A stretch of 52,291 nucleotides of DNA, from IMG/VR virus record IMGVR_UViG_3300033571_020326, positions 1 to 52,291 of that record, one strand, 5' to 3'. Made by a program: the position numbers and the translations under genes. The notes below the pieces were generated by a model. That model did not search any database and was not told the origin of the DNA. It saw only the letters and a program-made list of their open reading frames with translations. Origin of the DNA: a virus. Shown here piece after piece: positions 16,378 through 24,493 of this stretch; position 1 is the stretch's first letter, and each line of letters begins with the position of its first letter.

Positions 16378-17480
16378 TAGTTACTCTCGTTTTTAAAGGT
16401 AAGCTTTTCTCTCAGTTTTGCCTCTAATGCTGGAAGAAACTTCTCCCAAACAGTGTCATCATCCTTCCAATCCTTAAAGAATCCAAGAGTCTCGCCATTG
16501 AATACATAACGATGTCCTGCTTTTTCAAGGACTCCATATCCTTCTGCCATTTCAAGCAATCCAGAGTATTTATTTAAACCTGTACGGAAATTTAAATACA
16601 TTTCTGTTTCTAGATATGGAGGAACAAACCTATTTTTTGTGGTAAGTGCCCTCAGTGTTAGACCATTAATTCCCTTCGAGAGAGGTGTGGTCTCCGAATT
16701 GGAGTCTTTGTTTTTACTATCATCTGCCTTTTCGGTTTTCTTTGCCATCTGAACGATGACAGATGCCATATAAAGAGGCCCAGAACCACCTGCTTGCTTT
16801 TTGATAGCGGTTGGATGTAATTGTGAAGGATCATCATAGATATGATTGGTGAATACCACAGGACAATTTGCCTTTGCTGCTGAATGCGTAATTGCTCTCA
16901 TCATACTCTTCAGAGCCTTGGCACGGTTTCCCATATCAGGGGTATCTGTTCCTTCCTCAATCTTTTTCTTCTCTTGAGCAGTAATTAGATTACCAAGTGA
17001 ATCGATTACTATAAGAATTTTTCCCTGCAAACCCTTCTCTACTACGGTTCCAAGGAACTTAACAATTTGATTACGGCACTGCTCTGTGAGTTCCGTAGGA
17101 GCATGTTTAATCTTTGCAGGATCACAGCCAAGACGCTTTGCTGTATCTTCATCCAAAGCACCTTCAGTATCAAAGTATGCTACATGCATACCTCTCTTCT
17201 GTGCATTTGCCATGATTTTATTAGCCATCAGGGTTTTACCACAGGATTCAGGTCCAATGAATCCGGTTAGTCTTCCCATAGGGACACCGCCATACAAAGA
17301 ACCAGAAATAATAGCATTGAGAGCCATCGATCCGGTATCAATCCAATCTTTGACGGTTGAAAGGCTGTTTTCATCTAAGAAAGTAGCCTCTGGGTTCATT
17401 TCATCAAGGACATCAAAAGCATCTTTAATGTCTGGTGTTCCTTGAATTATCTCTTCTGTATCAGTTTTCTTTTTAGCCAT
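16377..17480 (-). CDS. uvsX: Recombinase UvsX (RecA family)
   Basis: ATP-dependent strand-exchange protein for recombination-dependent replication. 367 aa when started at MAKKKTDTEE, preferred over an in-frame ATG six codons upstream because it sits 6 nt after a strong -10 box. Motifs: Walker A GPESCGKT (about 75-82), YFDTEGALDE (about 103-112, catalytic Glu), Walker B ILIVIDSLGNL (about 155-165), and FTNHIYDDPSQ with the Gly-rich DNA loop KKQAGGSG (about 208-230). UvsY, UvsW, gp46 and gp47 are all encoded nearby, giving a complete T4-type recombination set. Confidence 0.93.
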   Translation of the reverse strand: MAKKKTDTEEIIQGTPDIKDAFDVLDEMNPEATFLDENSLSTVKDWIDTGSMALNAIISGSLYGGVPMGRLTGFIGPESCGKTLMANKIMANAQKRGMHVAYFDTEGALDEDTAKRLGCDPAKIKHAPTELTEQCRNQIVKFLGTVVEKGLQGKILIVIDSLGNLITAQEKKKIEEGTDTPDMGNRAKALKSMMRAITHSAAKANCPVVFTNHIYDDPSQLHPTAIKKQAGGSGPLYMASVIVQMAKKTEKADDSKNKDSNSETTPLSKGINGLTLRALTTKNRFVPPYLETEMYLNFRTGLNKYSGLLEMAEGYGVLEKAGHRYVFNGETLGFFKDWKDDDTVWEKFLPALEAKLREKLTFKNESN

Positions 17481-17486
17481 ATACCT

Positions 17487-17514
17487 ATAATAAACCAAAA
17501 CTCCAGAATGTCAA
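17487..17514 (-). promoter_or_regulatory. Promoter of uvsX (TTGACA-N16-TATTAT), overlapping hairpin
   Basis: On the - strand a perfect TTGACA (17509-17514) is followed after 16 nt by TATTAT (17487-17492). The uvsX ATG is only 6 nt further, so transcription would start at or next to the A of ATG. The -35 hexamer is formed by the loop and distal arm of the inverted repeat at 17499-17529. Confidence 0.7.
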
Positions 17515-17529
17515 AGACATTCTGGAGTT
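17499..17529 (-). terminator. Perfect 14-bp stem-loop, probable terminator of the 137-aa gene
   Basis: AACTCCAGAATGTC and its exact complement flank a 3-nt loop (AAA on the + strand, TTT on the - strand). In the - direction the stem is followed by TTGGTTTATT, a fair U-rich tract, and it lies about 30 nt after the stop of the highly expressed-looking gene at 17561. It also contains the -35 box of uvsX. In the + direction the stem is followed by TGCTGGTTTC and a run of eight T, so termination there is also possible. Confidence 0.7.
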
Positions 17530-17560
17530 TGCTGGTTTCTTTTTTTTACTGATTACGAAA

Positions 17561-17974
17561 TTACTCGTCAAAAAGATTAATTACTGCATTTCCCTGTGCA
17601 GGGGCTCCCGTTACCTGACCAGCGGCGGGAGGAACAAAGATGTTGCTCTGATTGAACATCTGATTGTACTGAGCCTGAAGACGGAAATCGAATGATTCGA
17701 TGCTTGTCTCTGTGATGGAAGCCTTCTTATAGAAGAAGGTTACGTCCTCGGTCTTGTCTGCCAAGAACTCCCTGAAGAAAATAGGGAGTAATTGAACGGA
17801 CATTCTTCCCGACTCGTCTTGTGGAACGACATGAAGAACAACTGGATTCTTTAATGCAAGAATCGAATCAGTGGTTTTCTCGGTGTTAGCAACACCGACT
17901 ATGGTGCGTCCAACGGCATCGAGGAATGTGATTATTTTTGGGGTTGTGGTTTCTGTGGATGTAGTATCGCTCAT
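17561..17974 (-). CDS. Conserved small protein, high-expression codon use, possible clamp-binding tip
   Basis: 137 aa, function unknown. The core FLDAVGRTIVGVAN...LALKNPVVLHVVP...VQLLPIFFREFL alternates short strands in a way that suggests an Sm/SH3-like barrel and resembles, from memory, a conserved hypothetical of marine T4-like phages. The last residues NAVINLFDE form a hydrophobic-acidic tip similar to the polymerase C terminus (DLFDLFS), hinting at clamp binding. The gene is richer in G+C than its neighbours, has its own promoter and is followed by a strong hairpin, all signs of an abundant, individually transcribed protein. Confidence 0.75.
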   Translation of the reverse strand: MSDTTSTETTTPKIITFLDAVGRTIVGVANTEKTTDSILALKNPVVLHVVPQDESGRMSVQLLPIFFREFLADKTEDVTFFYKKASITETSIESFDFRLQAQYNQMFNQSNIFVPPAAGQVTGAPAQGNAVINLFDE

Positions 17975-17983
17975 ATGTTTATT

Positions 17984-18011
17984 ATTTTACTATAGATATT
18001 AGATTAGTCAA
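17984..18011 (-). promoter_or_regulatory. Promoter of 137-aa gene (TTGACT-N16-TAAAAT)
   Basis: On the - strand TTGACT (18006-18011) and TAAAAT (17984-17989) are 16 nt apart, and the ATG at 17974 is 9 nt beyond. The -35 box overlaps the end of thyX. Confidence 0.6.
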
Positions 18012-18657
18012 GCGGCATTTTCCAATTTAATGCTTCGCTTGTATTGGGAAAAAGGTTAAATAATGTTTGTTTGATATCATTTGCTATCATTCTATGCTCC
18101 AACTGAGTATCTTCTTGTGATCTTAGCTCTACATAATGGATCCAGTTTCTGAGATTTCCTGTCATATATAGTGTTGTTTGTGTACAAAGTGGGAGAACCA
18201 TCCTAGCACATTCTTTTGCAGCACCTCTTTTTATTAATTTTTCATATAATTTAACACTTTCCAGCATATGATTTACAATTTCCGAATTTTCATCTTCGGA
18301 TAATTCTAAAACATTCTCACTAGATTGCCTATTTTTCTCTGCTTTTTCTCTTATTTCAAAAGATTCTAGATTATTAATCTCAGAATATCTCTGGCTGAAC
18401 TCCTGAAAACAAAAACTACGATGTCTTAGTATCTGTGCCGCAATTGCTCTGGATGTTACTATCTCAAATGTCAAAGAAACTTGTTCAAAGGGACTCCAAT
18501 GTTTATGTTGGATTAGATATTTTAACAACTTTGGTGCTGTTTCTGTGTTTAATTGATTTGACGGGTTAGAAACTCGTGCGATATAACTGATTAAATCTTC
18601 TGCTGTGAGGATTCCTTCAATCATTGGTTGAGTAATGCTTATTAAACGTGTGTTCAT
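18004..18657 (-). CDS. thyX: Flavin-dependent thymidylate synthase
   Basis: Makes dTMP from dUMP using methylenetetrahydrofolate, FAD and NADPH. 217 aa, usual for ThyX. The signature RHRSFCFQEFSQRYSE (about residues 78-93) satisfies the RHR-x7-S motif that binds dUMP and FAD, and HWSPFEQ (about 52-58) and the later region with RMVLPLCTQTTLY (about 152-164) are also typical. It lies between the polymerase and a small abundant protein, with its own promoter. It replaces the ThyA-type enzyme (td) of T4 and links to the FolE2 gene through folate supply. Confidence 0.95.
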   Translation of the reverse strand: MNTRLISITQPMIEGILTAEDLISYIARVSNPSNQLNTETAPKLLKYLIQHKHWSPFEQVSLTFEIVTSRAIAAQILRHRSFCFQEFSQRYSEINNLESFEIREKAEKNRQSSENVLELSEDENSEIVNHMLESVKLYEKLIKRGAAKECARMVLPLCTQTTLYMTGNLRNWIHYVELRSQEDTQLEHRMIANDIKQTLFNLFPNTSEALNWKMPLD

Positions 18658-18663
18658 ATGAAT

Positions 18664-18691
18664 ATTATATATGTTTATGAGAATAAATCAA
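18664..18691 (-). promoter_or_regulatory. Promoter of thyX (TTGATT-N16-TATAAT)
   Basis: On the - strand TTGATT (18686-18691) and a perfect TATAAT (18664-18669) are 16 nt apart, and the ATG at 18657 follows the -10 box by 6 nt. The -35 box is inside the end of the polymerase gene. Confidence 0.6.
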
Positions 18692-21245
18692 ATAAATCTG
18701 TGGTAGTAGCGGATGATATTTGTGGTAAATCCCATCCAATACAATCATAAAGCCTTTCAATCGGAGGAATTACGGATTTATCGAACATTTTCTTATGGTT
18801 AACCTTAAAGTGTGGCTCGAATTCACTTGGAAATGTATCCAGAAAAGCCATAGTCTCAAAGTTAAACTGATTTTTAGTTGTGAAGAAGTATTTTATCTTC
18901 ATTGCACTTGAAATAGATTCATATTTGTTCTGCAAATCAAAATGTTTTAACATTTTATTGAAATTTATTGCACTTTTAGCTCCGATGGGGGTTCCTTTTC
19001 CTATTTTTCCAAAGGAATCCATCTTATTTTCATATTTGTCATAATCAGATACCTTGCTTCGGAATGAAATGTCTTGAACATCCATTTCACAAAACGTATC
19101 GAATGCCTTTTTTAGAATTTCGTTAGATTTTATCTTATCTTGAGCCAATATAGCAGATTCTATGACCTGTTTGATGAGTTTTTTAACATTATCTGAGAAG
19201 GTTGATCTTACAACTTCAACTCCAACATATTTAAACGGTTTACTAGACTTCATACCATCCAATTCCAATAGATGCAGGATGTATCTTTTCTTTTCCATGA
19301 AAACAGCAACGTCACAAACAGCTTCTTGTTTAAACACAAATCTAGGATCAGTAGATTTTAATTCAGATTTAGCCCAATCAATGATTCTTTTGTTTAGAAA
19401 CACACCAATATCCTTGATGATATCACTTGCTTCCTTTGTAACCTCGTTGTTTTCTGTTAATTTGAGATTAAAATGGTTTAATATCGGTTCAATAGAAAAG
19501 TATGCACTGTCAGTATCACCGTATTTATATATTTCCTTTTTATCGCATACTAATCCTTTAATCTGAGAATATTCATAAACAATATCTGAGGCTTGTTTAA
19601 CTACAGATTGACCCGTTAGTGTAATGCTGGCGGCATGATCGATGTCATATAATGGTGAATACTTTTGTGCAAAGACACCATAGATAGAATTCAGCAGAAT
19701 TTTGTATACATACTGCTGTGTATCTAAATCCAAAATCAATTCTTCTGCTTTTGCTAACTCCTTCTTATCTTTGATTTTGCCCAAACCTTTCTGTATCTCT
19801 GTCATTTTATTTTTCGCTTCGACTCGCTCGGAATAAATGCGATCAATCAATTTAGGTACAACTCCTTTTATCTTTTGTGTATATAGAACATTATACTTTG
19901 ATACTGAAAGTAATTCCTTTTCAACCAACCTATCGAACTTTTCCTTTGTAAGTGAAACCGATCTATCATTAGCCAGTAACAATTGGTAATTGTCACCATC
20001 TATTTGCGTAATTTTTCCTATTTTTGTTTCCGGTGAAATGTTTAATGTAATGATTGTGTTAGGATACAGACTGTTTGCATCATAACTGATGACAGATTTA
20101 CTCAAACCTCTTTCTGGTTCATGGACATAACCACCAACGAACTCTACCTTCTCGGTATTATTTTTAAATGTTGGTATTACTTGACCATCCATTGCAGCTT
20201 GGTGTGCAACTGCACCGTTAATCATGGCTACCTTTCCTAATGACTGTTCAAAAGCAATAAATCCCTTATATGAAAGGGTACGAATTAGCTTTATATATTT
20301 CAGTTTCTCATCCAATTTAACAAGCAGACGAACGTCCTGAATGTTGTAATCTACAAACTTGTCCCAATCAGTATCAGAAAGATCCGCAAGGTTGGTTGCA
20401 CCAATGTTTACTTTGGTTTCTCCTAGTTCATATTGACCGATATAACCAAGAGAATACGATTCTCTATGGCTTCTGGAGAACGCCATGTATGCTTCCATGT
20501 AATCGATATGGCTTATACCTCTAATAGTCCATTTACTAACAATCTTTCCAAATTTATTTGTTCCGATATTTTCACGGAAATATAAATCTTTTATAGGAGA
20601 AATTCTTGCCGTTTCTTCTATACCAAACAGATTATTGATTCTATTGATGATATATGGAACGTCAAATCCTTCGGAATTCCATCCAGTAATAAGATCTGGT
20701 GGATCCTTTTCCCAAAAATCTAAAAACTTTTTAATTAAATCTACTTCGCTTTTACAATGTACATAAGTTACATCAGAATCAGAGGGTGTATATTTCTTTA
20801 GTCCCCAAGTATAATATCTTTTTGAGAGAGTATCATAGATTGTAATGAGATTAATAGGATCTTCTGCTTTTTCTGGAACCGGAAAAGCACCCTTGCTATA
20901 TGTTTCGATGTCGAATAGAAAAACCTTCAGAGGCTGTGAACCAAATCCTTGTTTTCCTATATCGTTTTTATATGTATCAAGCAAAAACTGCTGTTCACAT
21001 TGAAGATTATGGAAAATCTTCAAAGGTGTTTCGTTTACAAATTTATTCCTATCAAAGGTTGATCTGAATGTTTTCTTTTTTAGGGGTGTATTGAAAACAG
21101 AAACAGCATCCGTTCCCGTGGATGATTCGATATAAAGGTATGGCTCATACGATGTCTCGTATTTGGTTCTATTACCGTTTTCGTCCCAAGCCCATAGATG
21201 TATTGTTTGGGTTTTGTTTTCGTAATATATGTTTCTCCATGCCAT
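18675..21245 (-). CDS. 43: Family B DNA polymerase with 3'-5' exonuclease (T4 gp43)
   Basis: Replicative polymerase, 856 aa (T4 gp43 is 898). Exonuclease motifs: FDIETYS (111-117; D112, E114), GWNSEGFDVPYI (188-199) and YNIQDVRLL (300-308). Polymerase motif A is YDANSLYP (388-395), motif B KILLNSIYGVF (515-525) and motif C YGDTDS (575-580) with both catalytic Asp. All key residues are present, so the enzyme should be active. The C terminus TTTDLFDLFS resembles the clamp-binding peptide at the end of RB69/T4 polymerases. It has its own promoter and no Shine-Dalgarno sequence. Confidence 0.97.
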   Translation of the reverse strand: MAWRNIYYENKTQTIHLWAWDENGNRTKYETSYEPYLYIESSTGTDAVSVFNTPLKKKTFRSTFDRNKFVNETPLKIFHNLQCEQQFLLDTYKNDIGKQGFGSQPLKVFLFDIETYSKGAFPVPEKAEDPINLITIYDTLSKRYYTWGLKKYTPSDSDVTYVHCKSEVDLIKKFLDFWEKDPPDLITGWNSEGFDVPYIINRINNLFGIEETARISPIKDLYFRENIGTNKFGKIVSKWTIRGISHIDYMEAYMAFSRSHRESYSLGYIGQYELGETKVNIGATNLADLSDTDWDKFVDYNIQDVRLLVKLDEKLKYIKLIRTLSYKGFIAFEQSLGKVAMINGAVAHQAAMDGQVIPTFKNNTEKVEFVGGYVHEPERGLSKSVISYDANSLYPNTIITLNISPETKIGKITQIDGDNYQLLLANDRSVSLTKEKFDRLVEKELLSVSKYNVLYTQKIKGVVPKLIDRIYSERVEAKNKMTEIQKGLGKIKDKKELAKAEELILDLDTQQYVYKILLNSIYGVFAQKYSPLYDIDHAASITLTGQSVVKQASDIVYEYSQIKGLVCDKKEIYKYGDTDSAYFSIEPILNHFNLKLTENNEVTKEASDIIKDIGVFLNKRIIDWAKSELKSTDPRFVFKQEAVCDVAVFMEKKRYILHLLELDGMKSSKPFKYVGVEVVRSTFSDNVKKLIKQVIESAILAQDKIKSNEILKKAFDTFCEMDVQDISFRSKVSDYDKYENKMDSFGKIGKGTPIGAKSAINFNKMLKHFDLQNKYESISSAMKIKYFFTTKNQFNFETMAFLDTFPSEFEPHFKVNHKKMFDKSVIPPIERLYDCIGWDLPQISSATTTDLFDLFS

Positions 21246-21251
21246 TACACA

Positions 21252-21279
21252 ATACTACCACGAAAACATTAACCGTCAA
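21252..21279 (-). promoter_or_regulatory. Promoter of DNA polymerase gene (TTGACG-N16-TAGTAT)
   Basis: On the - strand TTGACG (21274-21279) and TAGTAT (21252-21257) are 16 nt apart, with the ATG at 21245 only 6 nt after the -10 box. The geometry is identical to the uvsX and thyX promoters. Confidence 0.6.
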
Positions 21280-22591
21280 CAAAATCTTGATCTAGGTTTA
21301 AGGATATCAGATTTGAAGACTTGTTTTTTCTTTCTTCAGAACCCCATTCTGTCGTATAAATTGCTTCATATTCATCCATATGATCTTCCAGCCAAAGACC
21401 TTCTGTGAATTTGCGTGATTTATCAGACAATCTCATATATCTATCAAAATCAGATGTAATATGTTCTAATTGAGAAATTAAATCTGATCCAGATTTGAAG
21501 TTATAATCTGCTCCTTCATATGTACACAGATCTTGATATGTTCCGGGTAATCCAAAGGCTCCAGATTCAATCATTTTGATATTGCTCTTTGATTTGTTAA
21601 AAATATTATCCTGTAACGGAGCAAAAGTAGCATTAACACCTATGTTATAGATACTTTCTGGAAGATCCATCAAAGGAGACCAATCTACATATTCCATTTC
21701 ACCATTATCAATGAAAGGTTTTACTGCAAGTGGGTAACATCCCTTCCATACAAATTTAAATTTCTTTCTAGCTTTGATAATTTCTTGAACTACATGTTCA
21801 AAATCATCCTTCATGCCTGTTTTGTTTGTAACATCGATATGTGTTCCAGATCCAGCATATAAAATTCTTGGACGCTTTTTATTCTTTTCGTAGAGTTCTT
21901 CGATACGCTTTCTGTTATAGAATCTATCAAGCCAAAACTTGGGAGGATAGTTTGGAATGTGTGTGATTTTTTTATTACCAGTTTTTTCGATGTAATAATC
22001 CTTCATGAATTTACTACAGACGGTAATTTCATCCATTTGGGACATTATATCCAATATACTATTAATGATATCTTGGCTTACAAAAGCCTCCTTACACCTA
22101 TTATAATCTGGGATATCATCTTTGAAAACAATATCATCTACTTCATAGATTAATCTATAACCAAGCTGTGGTTGTGCTTTCTTTAATTCCTTAATGAAAG
22201 CATTCTGTATAGGAGTTGCTTGGCGTTGCATTCTTATTGCCTTCAAGCCTTGGTAAAATCTTATGTCCATTACCATGCAAGTAAGACCGGAAATACACAT
22301 TTTCTGATAGGAATTTAAACAAGATTCGGGCCAAATCATTCTCCAATAACCACAACCACCGTAATCTGCATAGTAGTTTATAGCTCTAGGAAGACTTGCT
22401 TCTGGCATTTCAACCGCAGGTGATGAAGGAACCTGAACAACAACAGGAGAAACATAACTATATTTGGGCATTCCGACCGGAAGAGAAGCAGGTGCGGCTG
22501 GTATACCAGATTGTAATGTTTTATACTCATAAACAATTCTTTCGTTTGGGGAAGTTGTTTTGGGTTCAGACTTTTCTTTGATTTTTATCAT
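21269..22591 (-). CDS. Glycosyltransferase, GT-B fold (GT4-like)
   Basis: 440 aa. The N-terminal 70 residues are Pro/Val-rich and low complexity. The catalytic part starts at INYYADYGGCGYWRM (about 92-106), includes YEVDDIVF (about 164-171), the linker THIPNYPP (about 212-219) and the second Rossmann domain RPRILYAGSGTHIDV (about 242-256), then KSKSNIKMIESGAFGLP (about 333-349), which contains the nucleotide-sugar-binding ExxxxGLP signature. Sugar donor and acceptor are unknown. It lies between polymerase and gp46 and has its own promoter. Confidence 0.8.
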   Translation of the reverse strand: MIKIKEKSEPKTTSPNERIVYEYKTLQSGIPAAPASLPVGMPKYSYVSPVVVQVPSSPAVEMPEASLPRAINYYADYGGCGYWRMIWPESCLNSYQKMCISGLTCMVMDIRFYQGLKAIRMQRQATPIQNAFIKELKKAQPQLGYRLIYEVDDIVFKDDIPDYNRCKEAFVSQDIINSILDIMSQMDEITVCSKFMKDYYIEKTGNKKITHIPNYPPKFWLDRFYNRKRIEELYEKNKKRPRILYAGSGTHIDVTNKTGMKDDFEHVVQEIIKARKKFKFVWKGCYPLAVKPFIDNGEMEYVDWSPLMDLPESIYNIGVNATFAPLQDNIFNKSKSNIKMIESGAFGLPGTYQDLCTYEGADYNFKSGSDLISQLEHITSDFDRYMRLSDKSRKFTEGLWLEDHMDEYEAIYTTEWGSEERKNKSSNLISLNLDQDFVDG

Positions 22592-22598
22592 ATTTTAT

Positions 22599-22627
22599 AT
22601 ATTAATACTATATGGTTAATAATTCAA
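22599..22627 (-). promoter_or_regulatory. Promoter of glycosyltransferase gene (TTGAAT-N17-TAATAT)
   Basis: On the - strand TTGAAT (22622-22627) and TAATAT (22599-22604) are 17 nt apart, with the ATG at 22591 7 nt downstream. The -35 box overlaps the gp46 stop region. Confidence 0.5.
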
Positions 22628-24432
22628 GGTGCTATACTAGTAACACCGTTGTTTTTTGTTAAAAGAATAGTGTTATCTACATTATTCTTTGAAGAAGATT
22701 TATGACTAACAATGTAGATGGCATCTTGGTGTGTGTTTACTCTTTCTCTGAGCAATTCTATCACCTTATCAATTCCTTTATCATCTAAACCACCATCTAA
22801 TAATTCGTCATACATACTCAAATTAAAAGAAACTCCTGTATGCATCTTTAATATGTCTTGAAACATAAAAAGAACAGCGACATCGATTCTTTTCCTTTCT
22901 CCACCGCTAAAATTAAAATATGAACATTCCTTTCCACTATCATTGTGGATAGTTTCTTCAAACATTTCATCAAAAGTGCAGGTACAGGGTGCATCCAAAG
23001 ATTTTAAATAAAAGTTAAGCTGAGAATTAAGAACAGATAGCATCTTCTTTACGATGAAGGTTTTAACTCCCTCTTCAGAGACTACAAACTTAGCATTTTC
23101 AAGAATTAAAAGAGATTTTTGTAATTCTTCGATTTTGCTTTCGATTTCTTTTAATTTTTCTTCTGAAGAAGATATTTTTTTATCATCTTTAAACTCTTCT
23201 TGTTTTATTTCATTGATTGATTGGGTATATTCTTCGATCTTTTCCGACAGATTTTTGAGTTTCTGTTCATGTGATGAAGATTCCGTTATTTCATTGTTTA
23301 TTCTTTTTATTTCGTTTCTATTATTGGTAATCTTTTCAGATATTTTCAATCCTAATTGCGTGTTTTCCTTTTCTTTATTAACACAGGCATCATAAACAGG
23401 AGTATTGATGTTGATGATATTATCTAATCTTTTAATTTCAGCCTCAATATGTGATAAGTCATCTTCACAATACTCTCTGTTGCAAGTTGGACAGGTATTT
23501 CCCTTGTCCAGAATCTTTTGTTTTTCCTTTTTTGCTTGATTTATTTCCGACTGAAGTTCTATTTTCTTATTACCTAGTTCGACTGCTTCTTTATTGGAGG
23601 TTTTTAACAATTCTGTAAGTTTATCTATCTTTTCCTCAAAAGTTTTAATTTGCTCTTTTAGTGTTTCTGTATTAGAAATGTTTTTTTTGTTTAAAACTTC
23701 AATATCTTGTTTTGTGGATGATATTTTTGTTTCTATGACACTAATTCTTTGTTGTTTATTATCATCAAAGTTCTCTTTATTATCTTTCAGCATTTCCAAC
23801 ATGCGTTGTTCCGAGATGAAGTCTTTGGATAAGAGTTCGTTTTCTTTTCTTTTTTCGTTGTAATCTGCCCTAGTCTTTAGAAGCATTTCTCCGAAGACAC
23901 TAAGATTTAAAATTCCTTCAATAAACTTTCTTTTATCGATTTTTTTCTGTGCCATGAATGGAACAGTTCCATTTGCTGTCATGATTACAGAATTTTGAAA
24001 GACTTCTTCGTTGGCTCCTATCAACTCCTTTATATATTCGTCAGTCTTTGGGATGGCAGACAAAGAAATGTCTTCAGTAGCTTGTGTTGTGATCGATTCT
24101 AGAACAAGTTTACTAGGTTCAAGGCTTCTTGTTATTCTGTAAGAAGTTTTATTGTTATTTTCTGTAATATCGAAATTTAAAACAACTTCACAGCCTTTTT
24201 TGCTTTGATTGTGAATGATTTTATCTTTTTTAATATCTCTAATAGTAGAACCAAACAGACACCAATATATAGATTCTATCAGAGAGCTTTTACCTACACC
24301 GTTTCTACCACCCTTATCTATATTTTCACCAGTTATAAGATTAATTCCTGTTTTAAAATCCAAAGAAACTTCATCTTTTCCTATTGAGAGAAAATTTTTA
24401 ATCTTAATTGTCTTAAATTCAATATTCTTCAC
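22624..24432 (-). CDS. 46: Recombination endonuclease subunit gp46 (Rad50/SbcC-like), GTG start
   Basis: ATPase partner of gp47 in end resection. 602 aa (T4 gp46 is 560). Walker A is GRNGVGKSS (about 42-50), a Q-loop region follows (SVIMTANG, about 145), two long coiled-coil arms surround the zinc hook CPTC (about 318-321), and the ABC signature NFSGGERKR (about 508-516), Walker B SMYDELLDGG (about 540-549) and the H-loop IVSHKS lie near the C terminus. The start codon is GTG, supported by a promoter whose -10 box is 6 nt before it. In T4 gp47 is adjacent, but here they are separated by a glycosyltransferase island. Confidence 0.93.
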   Translation of the reverse strand: MKNIEFKTIKIKNFLSIGKDEVSLDFKTGINLITGENIDKGGRNGVGKSSLIESIYWCLFGSTIRDIKKDKIIHNQSKKGCEVVLNFDITENNNKTSYRITRSLEPSKLVLESITTQATEDISLSAIPKTDEYIKELIGANEEVFQNSVIMTANGTVPFMAQKKIDKRKFIEGILNLSVFGEMLLKTRADYNEKRKENELLSKDFISEQRMLEMLKDNKENFDDNKQQRISVIETKISSTKQDIEVLNKKNISNTETLKEQIKTFEEKIDKLTELLKTSNKEAVELGNKKIELQSEINQAKKEKQKILDKGNTCPTCNREYCEDDLSHIEAEIKRLDNIININTPVYDACVNKEKENTQLGLKISEKITNNRNEIKRINNEITESSSHEQKLKNLSEKIEEYTQSINEIKQEEFKDDKKISSSEEKLKEIESKIEELQKSLLILENAKFVVSEEGVKTFIVKKMLSVLNSQLNFYLKSLDAPCTCTFDEMFEETIHNDSGKECSYFNFSGGERKRIDVAVLFMFQDILKMHTGVSFNLSMYDELLDGGLDDKGIDKVIELLRERVNTHQDAIYIVSHKSSSKNNVDNTILLTKNNGVTSIAP

Positions 24433-24438
24433 TAATAT

Positions 24439-24466
24439 AGTGTATATTATTTTTTAAAAAAAGCAA
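24439..24466 (-). promoter_or_regulatory. Promoter of gp46 (TTGCTT-N16-TACACT)
   Basis: On the - strand TTGCTT (24461-24466) and TACACT (24439-24444) are 16 nt apart and the GTG start at 24432 is 6 nt beyond. The -10 box is the weakest of the set, but spacing matches the others. Confidence 0.45.
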
Positions 24467-24493
24467 CTACATTCCTTTGTATAAAAAATACAA

